A DNA stretch of 58,876 nt from Chitinivibrionales bacterium (GTDB lineage Bacteria > Fibrobacterota > Chitinivibrionia > Chitinivibrionales > WJKA01): assembly GCA_014728215.1 (NCBI GenBank), contig WJLZ01000140.1:1-58876 (forward strand), in the 5' to 3' direction. How positions within the stretch are numbered: position 1 is the stretch's first letter; every line of letters starts with the position of its first letter. The position numbers were made by a program, and so were the translations under genes. Below, piece after piece: positions 20,301 to 28,966 of the stretch. The notes beneath the pieces were generated by a model. It made no database searches. It was not told where the DNA came from and worked only from the letters and a program-made list of their open reading frames with translations.

Positions 20301-23300
20301 TCGGTGGTGGAATTTTCAGCCGCCACATTCAGTGTTATCGCAACGGGAACATCTCCGAATTATCAATGGTTCAGGGGGGGCGATACCATTCCCGGAGCGA
20401 TGTCATCGACCTACACCGACAGTTTGGTCACCGCCTCGAAGGCCGGTCAGTATACGGTCCATGTCTGGAACAGTAAAGACACCGTTGTCTCTTCAGCCGC
20501 CACATTGACCGTTACCCCGAAGGCTCCCGAGATTACCCGGCAGCCGAATGATACCATGATTGCGGAATCAACCACCGCGGTATTCCGGGCAGACGCCGAT
20601 GGGTCTGCTCAGATTCTCTATACCTGGTACAAGGTGGGGGCCGGTGAAATTGCCGGCGGCAGCAAGGAGCTTACCCTCTCCAATGTTCCTGCTTCCGATA
20701 ACGAGGCAAAAATATATTGTATCCTTTCAAACAGCGCCGGAAGCGCTGTTACCGATACGGCAACGTTACGGGTGATAGAGAAAGCACGGGCCGGATTCAC
20801 GGTAAGCGACAGTGCGGGTTTCAAACCGGCGGTGATACACGTAACCGATAATTCCACCGGTGATATCGACAGCGTCAAATGGTATGCATCCTTTGAGGGC
20901 GTTGATATTGATTCGATTGTCTACCGGACGTCATCATCGATATCCGATACGAGTTTCACGTTCAGAGATTCGGGGGTTTATCGTGTCCGTCTGGTCGTTA
21001 TCGGCGCGCCGCTTGCCGGTAATGACACCGCCTATTCACCGGAGATATCGATCTATGGAGATATCGGTGAAAATCCGGTGACAATTTCCAATGCCCGCTA
21101 TGTTTCGTCAACAAGCATCGAACTGACATTTGATAATTTCGGCATTGACAGTGTTCGCCGTGGGTTCCCGCCTCCCTATGCAACCGGCCTCGGGGTCTGG
21201 TACGGTAAAAACGGGCGGTCTTCTATCGACACCGCGGAAGCATCAATGCTGACTTCATTCGAACTCAGCTCGCTCGATTCCGATCCGGTCCGGACGATTA
21301 CGGTCGAAGCGCCGTCCGGTCCCGCCGATACGGTTTACGGGTTCTGGGTTTCACCGTTATGGAACACCGGCCCAAGCAAATTCAATCTCTATAACACCGG
21401 GGCGTTAAAAATGGTCCCGGTCAACGATTTAAATGTTTCGGGCAGGTATGCGGGGAATATCGGGAGTGTTTCGGATGTTGTCCTCAATACCGACTCTCTT
21501 GACAATGCCGTTATTTCAATCGGTAACGCGGGATCGATTGACACGCCCGGAGTGACCGGCGTTGTGGTGAGGTATGCTTTCGGAGCCGACGTACAAGAGC
21601 AGGACACGGTGCCGTCGGACGATTTCCTTTCAAACAGTCCCGCCAACACCTATCGATGGACTCTAAAAAATCCGGGATTTTATAATGAAAATACGGGGAG
21701 TGACACTCAGACTGTTACAATTTCGGTCCGTCAGTTAAGCGCCAACGGGTATCTGAGTCCGGCAAAGGAGAGTTCCTTTATCGCGGGCTGGCCTCCTCCC
21801 CACAATCCCTACGAATTGGGGATCACAAAAGTCGATGCAGGAGGGATGACCCTCAAATGGAATGCGGTATCCTCGATGGACAGTGTCCGTCTGGTCTATC
21901 GAGCCGATACTGAGGTCCCTGAGGGGAGGATTCCTTATACACTTTCACAGGATGAGTATATCGTTGTCGGGCTCTCACCGTCGGATTCATTGCTTGACGT
22001 CGCCGTGGGGCCAGCAACCCGCTATTATTTTGCAATTCAGGGAATGAAAAATCTGCTCTGGTCGGATATAACCTCACAGGCTACCGCCACAGACTCAACG
22101 CCCGATTATGATCCTCAGGCCTATGTGGAAAATACATCACAGATTGATTCGCTCCGGTTTGATTCGACAACAAACCACCTCATTGTCGACTGGAGCTGCC
22201 GTGATCTTTCCGAACAGATTACCTATCATCTGGGAATAACGGTCGGCGTCAATGAAGATACGGCGAATATCAAAGAGCCGGTCCCTCCGCAATACGGGAA
22301 ACTGATAATCCTTGAATCTTCAGTAATTGAGACCTCGGGCCGGGATACGATAAAGCTTGGCGATACGTTTGAATTCAATACGCTCTACTGGACCGCACTC
22401 TGGCTCAGAAGCAGTAACGGTCCCTGGTCGTCACCGACAAATAAGTCGGTGGCTTCAATAACCTCGCCCGATTTCAGCAGTCAGGAAATCGAATATTTTG
22501 TTACCGATACGGTATGGTTTTTCAACAATAAAGGCCTCTTTTTCAAGGATGAAAATTACAAGCTTGATAATGTGATTTTTACCGAAACAGTGGGTTATTA
22601 CAATACCGGAAGTATCGGAGCGGATTATGTTCCGGTTTCTATTGGTTTTACATTAAAAACCGATCATGACGCCTACCAGCCTTTTAATGTAGGATTCAAA
22701 ATCGATTCTCTTCCCGACGGTTATGGCTGGAATGATATCGGCATATATCGCGACAGCGGTGGTGTGCTTCTGGTCGAGTACGGGTTTGTTGTCAATCCGG
22801 CCGAAAGTCTGGTATATGTAAACACCGACAATTTCATCGATGATGTAAGCGGTGATCCTTTCTCCTTTGTTGCCATGGTTGACAAGGTCAAGCCCGCCGT
22901 GACGCTGCCGGAGTCTATTGACGACCCCGTCGATCCGTCAAAGGCGATTTACGATACGATACATGTCGAGGACAATGCCGCAAATGTCCGGTGGAAACTT
23001 ATCTATGCGACCGACGGCGATGTTTTTCTTGAGTCCTATTCGATAAGCGGCATTGTCGACGGCACGGTGAATGGAGAGGTGATCGATTCGATTCCCGCCA
23101 TGATCGTTTCCGAGGAAAACGGGGTCCGCGCTCTGTTTATTGTTACCGATGGCGTCCACAGCGATACGTTCAATGTGTCGCGGCGGGCGTTGCGGGATAA
23201 TTCCGATTTTGTTACCACCGAAACGATGCAATGGTCGCCCCTGTCGGTTACCGCCTATCTCGAAAACCCCGAAGCCGGAGATGCGCTTACCGATCTTACA

Positions 23301-24632
23301 GGCGATGCGAATGAATGGAAATACAACAAGTCTGATTTCAGGATATTTCGCTGGGTCCCCTACAAGGGTAACGCCGGAAGTGAAAAGAAATGGGTGGAAT
23401 ATTCGGCGGAACATGCATCCTTTTTCCGGTTTGAGCCCGGACGGCTTATCTGGGTGAAAACCCGCGAGGCACGACCGCTCGGATTCGGGTCGGGCGTGAC
23501 GGTGAGTCAGAAAGAACCTTTTGAGATCGTTTTGCCCCCTAATGAATGGACGGATTTTGCCCTCCCGTTTAAATACGATATTACCGTAGGTGATATTCTG
23601 GAAACAACGGGTAAGGATAATGACGAAGCGCTTGAGTTCTATTTTTGGAGTAAATTCGAGCTTAAAGATCTGAGAAACGCACGTGCGGAAATATACCGCT
23701 CCGAAGCACTTTACATTAAAGGGATTCCGGGCCTTGATGAACTTTCCGAGCGAATAGAAAAGCCGAATCTTACCGGTCATACCGTCTATAACAGAAGTGG
23801 TCAGGAGGTGATATTGAAAATACCACCTCTGCCTGTAGCCGCCTCGAATTACCGGGCAAATCCGACAAAAAAATTGAATTCCGATAAAGGGTGGAGTATC
23901 AGGGTTATACCCCAGACAAAGGAAGGGGTTCGTCTGAGTTCGGTTTATTGCGGGTACCGTGAAGGAAAGGGGGAAGTTACCTATCTTTCTATGCCTCCGT
24001 CCTTTTCAAATGTAAGCCTCGGGGTGGGGGATACGAAAGGAACGGGCGTTTATGGTCATTGTGTTGTTCATACCAAAAAGGACGGTGTTTGCACCTATCG
24101 GCTTGTGGTAAGAAATAAATCAGCGACAACAGATAAAATTACCGGCTCTCTGCACCCGCTGGGCGATATTCCAAATGGTTATCAGATGAAAATACTCAAC
24201 CCCGCATCCCGCACTTGGGAACAGAATGAGCAGAATGAATTTTCGGTTGATATTGGTGGAAACGCACATGAGTACCGAATACTGGCAGTGGGAAATGCAC
24301 AATCACTGGAAAAATTTCAAAAGAACTTCCCGGTGTTCAGGATGGGATTTATCGGCGCCTATCCCAATCCTTTCAAGCGCGCCGTAAAAATCGTGTTCTC
24401 CGTTCCCTATAAGGGGGTGAGTAAGCTTGAATTGAGGATGTTCAATGCTCAGGGGCGGCTTGTGTGGGGACATGATCTTACCCGTTTCAATCCCGGTATC
24501 AATACACATGTGTGGCGCCCCGGGCGTTCCAACGCTATCGGCGGAGGAGTTTACTTCCTGACCGTCAAAGCAATCGGCCCCGGAGGAAAGATTATCGGAA
24601 ATTTCAAAACCCCGATGACTTATTTGAAATAA
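17373..24632 (+). CDS. Giant beta-helix/nine-Ig/PKD surface protein (paralogue 2)
   Basis: About 2,419 residues from the ATG at 17373 (preferred over a TTG at 17343 because AAGGAT lies upstream and the signal peptide, cleaved near AWGA, fits). After the signal comes a right-handed parallel beta-helix of about 300 residues (repeats such as VTVKNSIIYN and LEFLNNTIYN), then nine tandem Ig-like domains, each with a YxWxxxG strand and a late G-x-Y-x-V/C strand, then a PKD-like domain with a degraded motif, then the ~1,150-residue region shared with the preceding gene, and a sorting-type tail (GAYPNPFKR, FNAQGRLVW, GGVYFLTVK). No catalytic residues are identified. Probable surface adhesin or polysaccharide-binding stalk, related to its neighbour by duplication. 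Confidence 0.8.
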   Translation: MTTRMLPFFQNSMRRKGVWNSFFACIVFTFSLSGAWGATYDVGDGKAFATIAEAITQCKNDHGGNLSGQGEQHILLYPNDGSDAPWTYDENIDLSGFSNTSASDYIRISVADGYRHNGVAGSGVVLHGYIFFNELNPAYTKIEWLEITGPDATGSDNDAAKIDVSANWTIDHCIIHDDGSSDVQGVFIGSGSDSVTVKNSIIYNMSGCGIQTAGAEGLEFLNNTIYNCISYGVRITNNSIALVRNVIAVDNGGGEDPDFYANSSTWESQCSHNLSSDESAPGDDATAVYDAIASDLFLSTELGSEDLHIQVGSPAQNAGTTLSGGGTDIDGQSRSGTWDIGADEIPESNQPPGNLSITPSDPQTIAQGGSVTFTVSADGATPFTYEWTKGGEVVGNSASLQITDAATIDEGTYTVTVSNSWGSDQATTSQLTVIDTVVITVQPSPSDTGIPVGGSVTYSVTATGEGAIQYDWRKDGVSTGETNSNITISNAQASDAGGYTCRAYNSVSEQISQTATLAVAADAPSNVTITPGNSTIEVGESITFTASADGATPFTYQWYLNGNAIETNGTSSSYTVQNATTGNSGTYTVTVGNSAGSETSTGVILNVLSAPDNVVLNPGNSTIAEGDSFQFTTSVTGGTPPFTYTWYRDGNMLSGETAQSLTLDAASVNDNGVYQVRGGPAGISSETASNTVTLTVVDTIEITQQPQSASRLVGESHTLSVVASGGGTLAYQWYKNGNELSGETGSDLSLSSLQLTDAGNYHVRITNSVDTALSNTATISVGTMVNPPSITQHPQPATRGVGSSVSLYAQVSGTSEPFTFQWFKGSTAITTASNPTADDSVYVDNNLTKSDSASYSVRVANSEGMVTSQGALITVLDTVRISSISPSNATREVTESVSFSVTAYGDSLSYQWRKDGTPLSGENSETLQLSNLSDTGTFTYTCRVYNSVSEKISDAALLTVSSYIEPPQITSQPQSDSVVEFSAATFSVIATGTSPNYQWFRGGDTIPGAMSSTYTDSLVTASKAGQYTVHVWNSKDTVVSSAATLTVTPKAPEITRQPNDTMIAESTTAVFRADADGSAQILYTWYKVGAGEIAGGSKELTLSNVPASDNEAKIYCILSNSAGSAVTDTATLRVIEKARAGFTVSDSAGFKPAVIHVTDNSTGDIDSVKWYASFEGVDIDSIVYRTSSSISDTSFTFRDSGVYRVRLVVIGAPLAGNDTAYSPEISIYGDIGENPVTISNARYVSSTSIELTFDNFGIDSVRRGFPPPYATGLGVWYGKNGRSSIDTAEASMLTSFELSSLDSDPVRTITVEAPSGPADTVYGFWVSPLWNTGPSKFNLYNTGALKMVPVNDLNVSGRYAGNIGSVSDVVLNTDSLDNAVISIGNAGSIDTPGVTGVVVRYAFGADVQEQDTVPSDDFLSNSPANTYRWTLKNPGFYNENTGSDTQTVTISVRQLSANGYLSPAKESSFIAGWPPPHNPYELGITKVDAGGMTLKWNAVSSMDSVRLVYRADTEVPEGRIPYTLSQDEYIVVGLSPSDSLLDVAVGPATRYYFAIQGMKNLLWSDITSQATATDSTPDYDPQAYVENTSQIDSLRFDSTTNHLIVDWSCRDLSEQITYHLGITVGVNEDTANIKEPVPPQYGKLIILESSVIETSGRDTIKLGDTFEFNTLYWTALWLRSSNGPWSSPTNKSVASITSPDFSSQEIEYFVTDTVWFFNNKGLFFKDENYKLDNVIFTETVGYYNTGSIGADYVPVSIGFTLKTDHDAYQPFNVGFKIDSLPDGYGWNDIGIYRDSGGVLLVEYGFVVNPAESLVYVNTDNFIDDVSGDPFSFVAMVDKVKPAVTLPESIDDPVDPSKAIYDTIHVEDNAANVRWKLIYATDGDVFLESYSISGIVDGTVNGEVIDSIPAMIVSEENGVRALFIVTDGVHSDTFNVSRRALRDNSDFVTTETMQWSPLSVTAYLENPEAGDALTDLTGDANEWKYNKSDFRIFRWVPYKGNAGSEKKWVEYSAEHASFFRFEPGRLIWVKTREARPLGFGSGVTVSQKEPFEIVLPPNEWTDFALPFKYDITVGDILETTGKDNDEALEFYFWSKFELKDLRNARAEIYRSEALYIKGIPGLDELSERIEKPNLTGHTVYNRSGQEVILKIPPLPVAASNYRANPTKKLNSDKGWSIRVIPQTKEGVRLSSVYCGYREGKGEVTYLSMPPSFSNVSLGVGDTKGTGVYGHCVVHTKKDGVCTYRLVVRNKSATTDKITGSLHPLGDIPNGYQMKILNPASRTWEQNEQNEFSVDIGGNAHEYRILAVGNAQSLEKFQKNFPVFRMGFIGAYPNPFKRAVKIVFSVPYKGVSKLELRMFNAQGRLVWGHDLTRFNPGINTHVWRPGRSNAIGGGVYFLTVKAIGPGGKIIGNFKTPMTYLK

Positions 24633-24674
24633 CCGATTATGGCACTGCCGTGCTGTGAGATATAACGTTGCTGT

Positions 24675-25740
24675 TCAAGCAGTTTTGTCCGCTCGTCCGC
24701 TCGTTCGCCGCTGAACGATCATCCCTTCAATTTCGATTGGTCTCCGCTGATACGTGCCAGGATAACTCCGGGTGTTGAGAATATAACCGATCATGGCGTT
24801 CATAATGCCGCGGATATTGAAATTGTAGCTGGTTATACCCTTTTCGAGGGCTTCATAGCTGTCGTCAAAACCGACAATTGAAAGTTTTCCGGGAATATCG
24901 ATTCCTCTCTCACGGCAATAATCATAGGCGGCAACCGCCACCTGATCATTTGCGCAGATCCAGGCGGTGATTTCCGTGTCGGTTAATGCTTTTTTGAATA
25001 GGGTGCGCAAAAAATAGTAGAGTTCCGCCAGGTAGAGGCTTCGATTGGGTATCATATCGGTGATTATCGGATCGAGTACCCGACGGTATTCTCTGGGCAT
25101 TCCCTTGCTCCATGATTCATGAAATGAAAGCAGGGCGTCGAGATTGGCTTTAATCCGGGCGTTGGAGCGGAAAAAGCGCGGTGGCTGGGTAAAAGTTACC
25201 GGCACGACTCCTTCGGCCAGACCTGCGCTCTTGTAAATGTCGACAATTCCCTGCAACCTGACATGCGACCAGTGGGCTTTATGGTAGGGGGAGATATAGG
25301 CGATACGCTTATGACCGAGCTCCAGAAGAAACCGTGCGACATCCCGGGCTGCGGAGGGAAGTACGGCTGCGGTAAACATGCGGATATCCGGCCAGTGGTA
25401 TTTCGGCGGAATACTCCATCCTCCGGCGAGATCCAGAAGGGCGAGCGGTTTCTTAATGTGATACAGTCGGCGGATAATTTCCTCTTTGTTCGGTCGTTGT
25501 TGGTGACAATCAAAAGATACCCCAGAACGTCATCGCCCGACGGAAGTTCGCATTCCTTGCCGTCATCCCTTATAAGTTTGAATGGATTCTCCTCGCCTCC
25601 GAGGTAGCCGATCGTCTTAAATTTTGCATGGGACGTCACGCAGACATCCTCGATAATTCTGAACCAGGATTCGTTTACCGAAGAGAGCAGGAGTTTTCCT
25701 CGATTATCACACTGGGCAATAAGAACAATTTCCAACTGCC
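24675..25740 (-). pseudogene. Sensor-type (LacI/GntR-like) regulator, N-terminus lost and frameshifted
   Basis: Two frames join into one periplasmic-binding-protein-like sensor domain. The downstream frame (25379 to 24675) shows classic features: RFLLELGHKRIAYIS, WICANDQVAVAAYDYC, and GIDIPGKLSIVGFDD. The upstream frame (from about 25740) begins with EIVLIAQCDN and runs to LGYLLIVTNNDRTK. They would read continuously if one G were added in the AAAGAGG at about 25482-25486 (minus strand), giving TKEEIIRRLYHIKKPLALLD. No helix-turn-helix precedes the domain; instead the sequence changes abruptly into an unrelated membrane-protein fragment. It is therefore a truncated, frameshifted remnant, unless the frameshift and junction are assembly errors. 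Its original role would be sugar-responsive transcription control. Confidence 0.75.
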
Positions 25741-26142
25741 CATGAATGCAGTGGGGATCATCAGGATCAGAAAACTGAACACCGGCTTGATTGCATTCAA
25801 TGCCCACGGAGCGCCTGAAAATTGACGGGAGAGCATGACATAAGCCGAATTGAGGCCCGACAGCAGCGAGGGGAATACAAAAGCAAACAGCCCGATTCCG
25901 ATTTCGAGACCGGCATAGATAAGTAATGGGCGGTTCAATCGATCCGAAAGCTTGCCGAACAGAAAACTTCCCAGCGCAAGGCCCCCCATAAACGATGCCA
26001 GCACTGCAGCGACTGAATTCACACTGCCGCCGAGTATCAAAAGAAGCATCCGTTCCCAGATGATTTCATACGCTAGCGCACAGGCGCCCGAAACAAAGAA
26101 GGTAACGAAAAAGAGACGATAGATTACTTTTTCAGAGTTCAT
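25735..26142 (-). pseudogene. N-terminal membrane fragment of a spermidine-synthase-like protein
   Basis: The first ~135 residues carry about four transmembrane segments and features of the membrane part of fused transporter/spermidine-synthase proteins: FVSGACALAYEIIWERML at the start, FMGGLALGSFLFGKLSDR, and MIPTAFMG, where homologues continue into further helices and then the aminopropyltransferase domain. Here homology ends at MIPTAFMG (around 25740) and the frame runs another ~20 residues through regulator sequence to a stop at 25675. The catalytic domain is absent. The ATG at 26142 has only a weak ribosome site. Likely non-functional; the junction with the regulator suggests a deletion or a misassembly. 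Confidence 0.75.
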
Positions 26143-26621
26143 TAATAGAAGGGCTCCCGGGTATTTTATTTGTTTCTGGGTAACTACTTACTTTAAAATA
26201 CAGTCGGTTAGCCGCTCAAGGGAAAAAAAACAGGTTGATTACAATAATTTATGCATAAATCTTGGGTGAAGTGCACAAAAGCGCATGGTGATGAATGAGG
26301 GGGCATCGTTAAACCAATAAAAAAGTCCGGGCAGATCAGCGTTACCTTTCTTGACTGATCTGTAAATTTCATTGTATATTTTTAGTCGTTAAATATGACG
26401 AATAAAGCATGGCTTTCAACATATTGCCCGCAACCAGGATGGCCATGTTAAAAATATTTCGTTTCTCATGAATAAAGCCGGACAGCGGCTCCATAAAACG
26501 GTTCAACCCATGAAATATTCTCAGTGCCTGCATGCGCGTTACATAAGGCAAAGAAAGCAAAGGAGTCAATTCAGGCAATCACATATAGTAGTGAAGTGTG
26601 TTGTTTTCGATATTTTTGTAT
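26143..26621. other. Intergenic region with one inverted repeat
   Basis: About 480 bases, AT-rich, without a convincing gene; small frames lack ribosome sites and recognisable content. A perfect 8-bp inverted repeat CAGATCAG/CTGATCTG lies at 26332-26339 and 26355-26362. Read on the minus strand it is followed, after seven bases, by a run of T, so it could be a weak terminator for the barrel-TPR gene, though 260 bases beyond its stop. It could equally be an operator. Confidence 0.35.
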
Positions 26622-28916
26622 TTACTCTTCCAGCTTCTCCATCTCTTCCTTCAGCCGCTCGATCTCTTCATCGAGTTTCTGCTGCTCCTTGAGCTGCTTC
26701 CTGACCGATTCTTCGGCGCCTTTTTGTCCGCTGAGATGAGTCGCTGTTGCCAGAGCGTATTCGATATCATCCTGTACCTGGTCGATATGGCGGGCGAAGA
26801 AACTCTGGCGGGTAAAATTATCCGAATAGGAGAGGAACTGGTCGATTTCGGTTTTGAGTCTCTTCTGTTGCGTATGCAGGCTGTCAATCATACCGATGAC
26901 AGTTTCATTCTGACGGGATGTTGTCAGTTCTCTGGCTGTTTGCGCAACAGATTCATAGGATTCTCGTGAATTTTGATATTGACGGCGCATCGATGACAGT
27001 GAACCTTCCGATGGTTTTTCGAGGCTTCTGATCATAGCGGATGCCGAACTCAAAATGGTTTGCGCATTGCCATACTGCTTTTGCATCATCAGGGCATACG
27101 CTTCAAGTAAAACTCCTTCAGCTTGAACTACGGGTTTATCGGAGGCTTTCTGAAGCTCCCTTGCGGCATTCAAGCAATCGGTCCACTGGCGGGATTTGAT
27201 TGCCGACCATCCGAGGCCCAGAAGGGCGTCTTCATAGTGTAAACTTCCAGGTTTTACCCGCCTGAGAGCCGAGACGGTTTTTGACAATTGTCCTTTTTCG
27301 TAAAAGAGATACCCTACCATCAAATAGGAACGATCGATTATTTCCTGCGCCGCTTTCGATTGCGGTCCATTCATGATTGAATTTTCGAAAGAAGCAACCG
27401 CACTTAACGTATCATTATTCATTATATGCGCTATAGCCGCGGAGTGCTGGGCAAAGGGGTAATCGGGATGGTCGATTGGAATTACTTCGAATATCTGAAG
27501 TGCAACGTCATAGTCCTGCTGTTGCATGAAAGTTTCGGCCATTAAATATGCAGCATGATATTTAAGTGAATCGGGTACACCCGGTTTCTGGAGTGCAGAA
27601 AATTGCTGTTCAACTTTGGTGTTGTCATTGTTACGATAGGCAATTCTCATCATGCCAAGATCGGCATAGGGCACTACCTCGCTTCCGGAATATCGCTGGA
27701 TCATCTGATCGTATCCCTCCTCAGCAGCTTCTCTCATATCGAGCTCTTCCTGACAGCTGTTAAGATAGTAGGAGACCCAGTCATTTTTGAAAAAGTCGGG
27801 ATAGAGAGAAAGTATTTGACCGAAAACAAAGAACGCATCCCAGTGTTTTCCGGCATGATAGAGTGAAAGGGCTTTGTTATACAGATCGTTAGGGGAGGAA
27901 TCGATCATGCGGGCCAGTTTCCGGGCATAGATTTCTTCTCGGTGTTTGCCGAAATCGGCGCGGGCATAGATCGTATGACTGAGTATTTTCTCTTTTTCGA
28001 GCATGTTGTTATACTGATACAAGATCTCGAGGTCTTTTCCCGCATTAACCATCGGTATATTGGCGCCACCGGCAAAGCCAAAATATTTGGAACCATTGTC
28101 CCCGACACCGAACTGACCGCAGATCTTGAATATTCTGAGTATCCATCCGGTAATTCGATAGTAAACATCATATTCAAGCGACATGGCATCATCAAGAAAA
28201 GATTCCTTATTGGCAAGAAAGTCCTTTACATCAACATCAATTGACTGTTCGATACGGTTTTCAAAATATTTGGAAAGCCAGGTCAACTTGAGATTTCTCG
28301 AATACACATCACCGTCGTATTTGTCGGTGTTACTTTTCAGCTCCGGAGCCATAAGATTCTGTACCGAAACACCTAAGACATGATTGCCAAATATCGGATG
28401 CCTTGCAAGGCGGTATGACAACCCTATATCAACACCGGGAGGAATACTCATGCGGGTTTCTTCATTGAACAGCTTTTCGTATGCCATGGCAAGGTTCAAT
28501 CCCAGACTGAGACGGCGCCAGGGGTTGACCGCATAGGAGAGCATGAAAAAATGGCTCTGGCTGCTGATTTCCCCGCCGTCAATGCTTACCTGCTGGTTGT
28601 CGTCCCAGTAACTTCCTTTATAAGAACCCGAGTTCTGTCCAACCCAGGTCACGCCGGCGGACTGGTAGAGCCCCAGCGGAAGGGTTACGCCCATTTCCCA
28701 CAGTTTGAATGCTGCCTGCATGGTGGGTGCAAACGCCGCCCTTACCGTGAAATAATCTTCTTCGGTAAGCAAGGCCGGATTGGTCAGCGGTGAATGAGGG
28801 GAAAGCATATCCCTCCATCGTTGCGTAATGAGATATTCACCCGGAAGACCTGCTGCATGAATCGGATGCGCGAGGAGCGATACCGCCAGAACAATAAACA
28901 GTGCCGTTTGCTTCAT
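26622..28916 (-). CDS. Outer-membrane barrel (PorV/UPF0164-like) fused to TPR and coiled coil
   Basis: 764 residues from the ATG at 28916, chosen because AGAAGG lies seven bases upstream and a clear signal peptide follows (MKQTALFIVLAVSLLAHPIHA). Residues ~25-325 look like a PorV/PorQ or UPF0164-type barrel: repeated strands such as GVTLPLGLYQSAGVTW, LSLGLNLAMAYE and HVLGVSVQNLM, ending in a strand with IYARADFG. Residues ~335-640 form TPR-like helical repeats (NKALSLYHAGKHWDAFFVF; AEGYDQMIQRYSGSE). The last ~120 residues are heptad-rich and end in a highly charged EE/LK coiled coil. It lies 50 bases after the beta-helix gene in the same direction. PorV-type barrels shuttle type IX cargo; such a role here is inference. 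Confidence 0.75.
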   Translation of the reverse strand: MKQTALFIVLAVSLLAHPIHAAGLPGEYLITQRWRDMLSPHSPLTNPALLTEEDYFTVRAAFAPTMQAAFKLWEMGVTLPLGLYQSAGVTWVGQNSGSYKGSYWDDNQQVSIDGGEISSQSHFFMLSYAVNPWRRLSLGLNLAMAYEKLFNEETRMSIPPGVDIGLSYRLARHPIFGNHVLGVSVQNLMAPELKSNTDKYDGDVYSRNLKLTWLSKYFENRIEQSIDVDVKDFLANKESFLDDAMSLEYDVYYRITGWILRIFKICGQFGVGDNGSKYFGFAGGANIPMVNAGKDLEILYQYNNMLEKEKILSHTIYARADFGKHREEIYARKLARMIDSSPNDLYNKALSLYHAGKHWDAFFVFGQILSLYPDFFKNDWVSYYLNSCQEELDMREAAEEGYDQMIQRYSGSEVVPYADLGMMRIAYRNNDNTKVEQQFSALQKPGVPDSLKYHAAYLMAETFMQQQDYDVALQIFEVIPIDHPDYPFAQHSAAIAHIMNNDTLSAVASFENSIMNGPQSKAAQEIIDRSYLMVGYLFYEKGQLSKTVSALRRVKPGSLHYEDALLGLGWSAIKSRQWTDCLNAARELQKASDKPVVQAEGVLLEAYALMMQKQYGNAQTILSSASAMIRSLEKPSEGSLSSMRRQYQNSRESYESVAQTARELTTSRQNETVIGMIDSLHTQQKRLKTEIDQFLSYSDNFTRQSFFARHIDQVQDDIEYALATATHLSGQKGAEESVRKQLKEQQKLDEEIERLKEEMEKLEE

Positions 28917-28966
28917 AAAATACCTTCTTGTGTATAACTTATTTGTCATAATAAACACCTCTGTTT

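Noticed and set aside
18430-20780. Periodic DNA in the second giant gene considered as a tandem DNA repeat.
   Set aside because: The periodicity is at protein level (nine diverged Ig-like domains); the nucleotide sequence of the units is too different to be a recent DNA repeat.
22938-23780. Open frame of 280 codons antisense to the second giant gene, and a similar one of 276 codons at 56861-57691 opposite the TPR gene.
   Set aside because: Both lie fully inside strong genes on the other strand; sequences are rich in Arg/His/Ile typical of antisense frames and match nothing known.
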